Assembly (NCBI GenBank): GCA_015655035.1
Contig: JAATFS010000348.1
Span: 1 to 7,250, forward strand
Direction: 5' to 3'
Origin: Lysobacterales bacterium
Lineage (GTDB): Bacteria > Pseudomonadota > Gammaproteobacteria > Xanthomonadales > Xanthomonadaceae
DNA length: 7,250 bases
Shown here: positions 5,236 through 7,250 of the stretch, one piece after another
How positions within the stretch are numbered: the stretch's first letter is position 1
Layout of the letters: each line of letters opens with the position of its first letter
The notes under the pieces: model-generated
Databases searched by the model: none
Told to the model about the DNA's origin: nothing
Seen by the model: the letters and a program-made list of their open reading frames with translations, nothing else
Made by a program: the position numbers and the translations under genes

Positions 5236-6150
5236 GTGACACTCTGGCACTACGCCGACGCCGGGCACCGGCCCCAAGGCCCGTTGACGACGGACGAACT
5301 GAAGCTGCGCCTGGCAGACGGCGAACTGGATGCATCCACCCTGGTCTGGCGCGAAGGACTGGCGCAATGGCAGCCGCTGGGCCAGTTCCTTGGCGAGCTG
5401 GAAGCATCGCCGGCTACATCGGAACCGAATTCCGCCTCCCCGCTGCCGACCGCTGACCCGATCCTGGCGGCGGAGCCTTCCACCCCGGTCACCGCTGCGC
5501 CGCCCGCATACCGCGACGCCATCTTGTCCGCCAACGTGGTGCATGCCGGACTGTGGCGGCGCGTGGCCGCCGGCATCATCGACGGTTTCGTCACCTCGAT
5601 CGCGAGCTATGCCGTGCTACTGCCACTGGCGCTGCTGTTCGGCATCGGCGAAGGCCTGGGGCTCTATAGCTCCGGTTCCGGCGCCCCCAGCACGTGGACA
5701 ACCGTTTACCTCACCGCGCTGGCCTATACCCTCTCGATGCTGCTGCCCGCGCTGTACTTTGGCTGGATGCAGTCCAGCCGCCATCAGGCCAGCCTCGGCA
5801 AGCTGGCCTGCGGGATCAAGGTCACCCGCAGCGATGGTCAGCGCCTGGGATTCTGGCGCAGCTTCCTACGCTACCTCGCCTACCTCCTGTTCTCTACCCT
5901 GACCCTTGGCGTGGGGCTGATCGTATCCGCCGTGACGATCGCCTTCACCCAGCGCAAACAAGCCGTCCACGACCTGATCTGCGACACCATCGTGGTGGAC
6001 CGCTGGGCGTTCAGCGATTATCCGCAGCGCCAGCGCGACCGTCTGGACACGGTTTCGATCGTAGTGCTGGTGCTGTATGCCGGGTTCATCGTCATTGCGA
6101 CGGCGGTAGTGGCACTGCTGCTGGTGGCGGCAGGCATCTCCCAGAGGTGA
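5236..6150 (+). CDS. GYF_2 (DUF4339) and RDD domain membrane protein
   Basis: A 304-residue inner-membrane protein starting at GTG 5236 (MTLWHYADAG). The frame is open about 34 codons upstream, back into the previous gene, but the GYF_2 domain begins right at this GTG, with only a weak GGA at 5223-5225. GYF_2 spans about 4-52 (QGPL, TLVWREGLAQWQPL) and an Ala/Pro/Ser-rich linker follows (55-95). The RDD domain (about 100-256) shows AGLWRRVAAGIIDGF (104-118, with Arg108/109 and Asp116), SLGKLACGIKVTRSDGQRLG (186-205) and RKQAVHDLICDTIVV (240-254). Likely membrane helices are 112-136, 154-176, 211-236 and an extra one at 273-299 after the RDD domain. RDD proteins are poorly characterised; a few are linked to ion transport or stress. 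It lies 50 bp after the GYF_2–pilin-like gene, whose GYF_2 domain is its closest visible relative, so the two are probably co-transcribed. Specific function unknown. Confidence 0.9.
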   Translation: MTLWHYADAGHRPQGPLTTDELKLRLADGELDASTLVWREGLAQWQPLGQFLGELEASPATSEPNSASPLPTADPILAAEPSTPVTAAPPAYRDAILSANVVHAGLWRRVAAGIIDGFVTSIASYAVLLPLALLFGIGEGLGLYSSGSGAPSTWTTVYLTALAYTLSMLLPALYFGWMQSSRHQASLGKLACGIKVTRSDGQRLGFWRSFLRYLAYLLFSTLTLGVGLIVSAVTIAFTQRKQAVHDLICDTIVVDRWAFSDYPQRQRDRLDTVSIVVLVLYAGFIVIATAVVALLLVAAGISQR

Positions 6151-6168
6151 GCCCGGACCGGTATATGC

Positions 6169-6196
6169 CCGGGTCCAGCCAACGCTGCGGACCCGG
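6169..6196 (+). terminator. Perfect 8-bp stem-loop after the RDD gene, possible terminator
   Basis: CCGGGTCC at 6169-6176 and GGACCCGG at 6189-6196 are exact reverse complements around a 12-base loop, starting 18 bases after the RDD stop codon. GGACC at 6155-6159 can pair with the same GGTCC (6172-6176), giving an alternative, shorter hairpin. The stem is very GC-rich but no U-run follows. It is the best-placed candidate for ending or stabilising the upstream transcript. This is a structural reading only. Confidence 0.45.
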
Positions 6197-6209
6197 TAGG
6201 CGGCGATGC

Positions 6210-6251
6210 TTGACAGCGCCGTCGCCACCGTGATTCCACTAATAATATAGA
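6210..6251 (+). promoter_or_regulatory. Candidate topA promoter region
   Basis: A perfect TTGACA at 6210-6215 is followed by an AT-rich patch, TAATAATATAGA at 6240-6251, which is striking in DNA this GC-rich. TAATAT (6243-6248) and TATAGA (6246-6251) each match the -10 consensus at four of six positions. The distance from TTGACA to either is 27 bases or more, well beyond 17, so the two boxes do not form one standard sigma-70 promoter; the -10-like patch may work with a weaker -35. Transcription from here would give topA a leader of about 120 bases. The region is likely the topA promoter; the exact elements are uncertain. Confidence 0.45.
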
Positions 6252-6256
6252 GTGCA

Positions 6257-6283
6257 CGCCCGGGGGAGCTCACTCCCTGGGCG
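6257..6283 (+). other. Strong hairpin in the putative topA leader
   Basis: CGCCC at 6257-6261 pairs with GGGCG at 6279-6283, and GGGAG at 6264-6268 pairs with CTCCC at 6273-6277, with loop CTCA. One G is bulged and one G·U pair joins the two halves, giving an almost continuous 11-bp stem. It lies just after the AT-rich patch and about 100 bases before the topA ATG, so it would sit near the 5' end of a topA mRNA. No U-run follows. It might protect the mRNA end or affect early elongation; the sequence alone does not decide. Confidence 0.4.
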
Positions 6284-6381
6284 CCTGCGCCTGTGAAAAC
6301 TCCCGCCAAGCTTCCCTCGCCCGGCCAATTAGGCCACCCTACCCGGCCCCCTCAGGGCCTTGCCCGAAGAATCAGCCAACC

Positions 6382-7250
6382 ATGCCCAAGCACCTGCTCA
6401 TCGTCGAATCGCCCGCCAAGGCCAAGACGATCAACAAATACCTCGGCAAGGACTTCACCGTCCTGGCCTCGTATGGGCATGTGCGCGACCTGGTACCGAA
6501 AGAAGGCGCGGTCGATCCGGACAACGGCTTTGCAATGCGCTACGACCTGATCGAGAAGAACGAGAAGCATGTCGAGGCGATTGCCCGCGCCGCCAAGAGC
6601 GCCGACGATATTTTCCTGGCAACCGACCCGGACCGCGAGGGTGAGGCGATCAGCTGGCACATCGCCGAGATCCTGAAAGAACGCGGTCTGCTCAAGGACA
6701 AGCCGATGCAGCGGGTGGTGTTCACCGAGATCACCCCGCGCGCGATCAAGGAAGCGATGCTGCATCCGCGCCCAATCGCCGCCGATCTGGTGGACGCGCA
6801 GCAGGCGCGCCGTGCGCTGGATTACCTGGTCGGCTTCAACCTGTCGCCGGTGTTGTGGCGCAAGGTGCAGCGCGGGCTCTCCGCCGGCCGCGTGCAGTCG
6901 CCGGCGCTGCGCATGATCGTCGAGCGCGAGGAAGAGATCGAAGCCTTCATCGCACGCGAATACTGGTCCATCGATGCCGAATGCCGGCATCCGTCGCAGC
7001 CGTTCCTGGCGCGGCTGATCAAGCTCGACGGGCAGAAGTTCGAGCAGTTCACCGTCACCGATGGCGACACCGCCGAAGCCGCCCGCCTGCGCATCCTGCA
7101 GGCCGCGCAGGGCGCGCTGCACGTCACCGATGTCGCCAGCAAGGAACGCAAGCGCCGGCCGGCGCCGCCGTTCACCACCTCCACGTTGCAGCAGGAAGCC
7201 TCGCGCAAGCTCGGCTTCACCACGCGCAAGACCATGCAGGTGGCGCAGAA
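6382..7250 (+). CDS. topA: DNA topoisomerase I, partial (N-terminal 289 codons)
   Basis: Type IA topoisomerase that relaxes negatively supercoiled DNA by cutting and rejoining one strand, keeping chromosome supercoiling in balance. The frame opens at ATG 6382 with MPKHLLIVESPAKAKTI, the canonical TopA start, and runs off the window edge. The Toprim domain is complete, with Glu9 in IVESPAKAKT and the metal-binding TDPDREGE (81-88, Asp82, Asp84, Glu86). Further hallmarks are VVFTEITPRAI (112-122, Thr where E. coli has Asn), QQARRALDYLVGFNLSP (140-156) and LSAGRVQSPALRMIVEREEE (166-185). The window stops in TSTLQQEASRKLGF…MQVAQ; the catalytic Tyr, in a YMRTDS-like motif, should come some 15-25 residues later and is not visible, nor are the C-terminal zinc-finger repeats. 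No strong Shine-Dalgarno sequence is seen. It follows the RDD gene after 231 bp and probably has its own promoter. Confidence 0.98.
   Translation, partial: MPKHLLIVESPAKAKTINKYLGKDFTVLASYGHVRDLVPKEGAVDPDNGFAMRYDLIEKNEKHVEAIARAAKSADDIFLATDPDREGEAISWHIAEILKERGLLKDKPMQRVVFTEITPRAIKEAMLHPRPIAADLVDAQQARRALDYLVGFNLSPVLWRKVQRGLSAGRVQSPALRMIVEREEEIEAFIAREYWSIDAECRHPSQPFLARLIKLDGQKFEQFTVTDGDTAEAARLRILQAAQGALHVTDVASKERKRRPAPPFTTSTLQQEASRKLGFTTRKTMQVAQ

Noticed and set aside
1..7250. CRISPR array, tRNA/rRNA, insertion sequence, att sites
   Set aside because: No regularly spaced direct repeats, no tRNA cloverleaf or rRNA sequence, no transposase or recombinase, and no flanking duplications were seen on either strand.

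Overview
The window is GC-rich chromosomal DNA, almost all of it coding. Gene order and protein sequence point to a gammaproteobacterium of the Xanthomonadaceae group (Xanthomonas, Stenotrophomonas, Lysobacter and relatives). The order fmt–def, then divergently a LysM gene, dprA, smg and topA, is the familiar gammaproteobacterial 'def neighbourhood'. Heptamer-like GGGATTC/GGGATTG repeats between genes fit Xanthomonadaceae. Genus assignment is inference from recalled homologues; no search was run.

Left part (1-1442, minus strand): the first 271 codons of fmt (methionyl-tRNA formyltransferase, C-terminus outside the window) lie downstream of def (peptide deformylase). Fmt formylates initiator Met-tRNA and Def removes the formyl group from new proteins. 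The two genes are separated by a 116-bp gap holding a long imperfect inverted repeat. Def and the next gene diverge from a 130-bp regulatory region with a candidate -10 element on each strand and a small perfect dyad between them.

Middle (1573-4426, plus strand): a secreted LysM protein that matches TsaP (peptidoglycan-binding partner of the type IV pilus secretin) in architecture and position; dprA (loads RecA on incoming single-stranded DNA in transformation); and smg (conserved DUF494 protein). A hairpin-forming 76-bp gap separates tsaP from dprA.

Right part (4466-7250, plus strand): two neighbouring genes both begin with a GYF_2 (DUF4339) domain and then diverge. The first continues through a proline-rich linker and one membrane helix into a domain that closely resembles a type IVa pilin, including the C-terminal cysteine pair with the same spacing as Pseudomonas PilA, but it has no prepilin leader. 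The second continues into an RDD-family multi-span membrane domain with an extra C-terminal helix. A 231-bp gap with two strong hairpins and an AT-rich promoter-like patch precedes topA (DNA topoisomerase I), of which 289 codons are present; the window ends shortly before the expected catalytic tyrosine.

The most interesting element is the GYF_2–pilin-like fusion at 4466-5185. It shares the neighbourhood with a TsaP-like pilus factor and with DprA, which suggests, without proving, a link to type IV pilus or competence biology. The other genes are conserved housekeeping genes.
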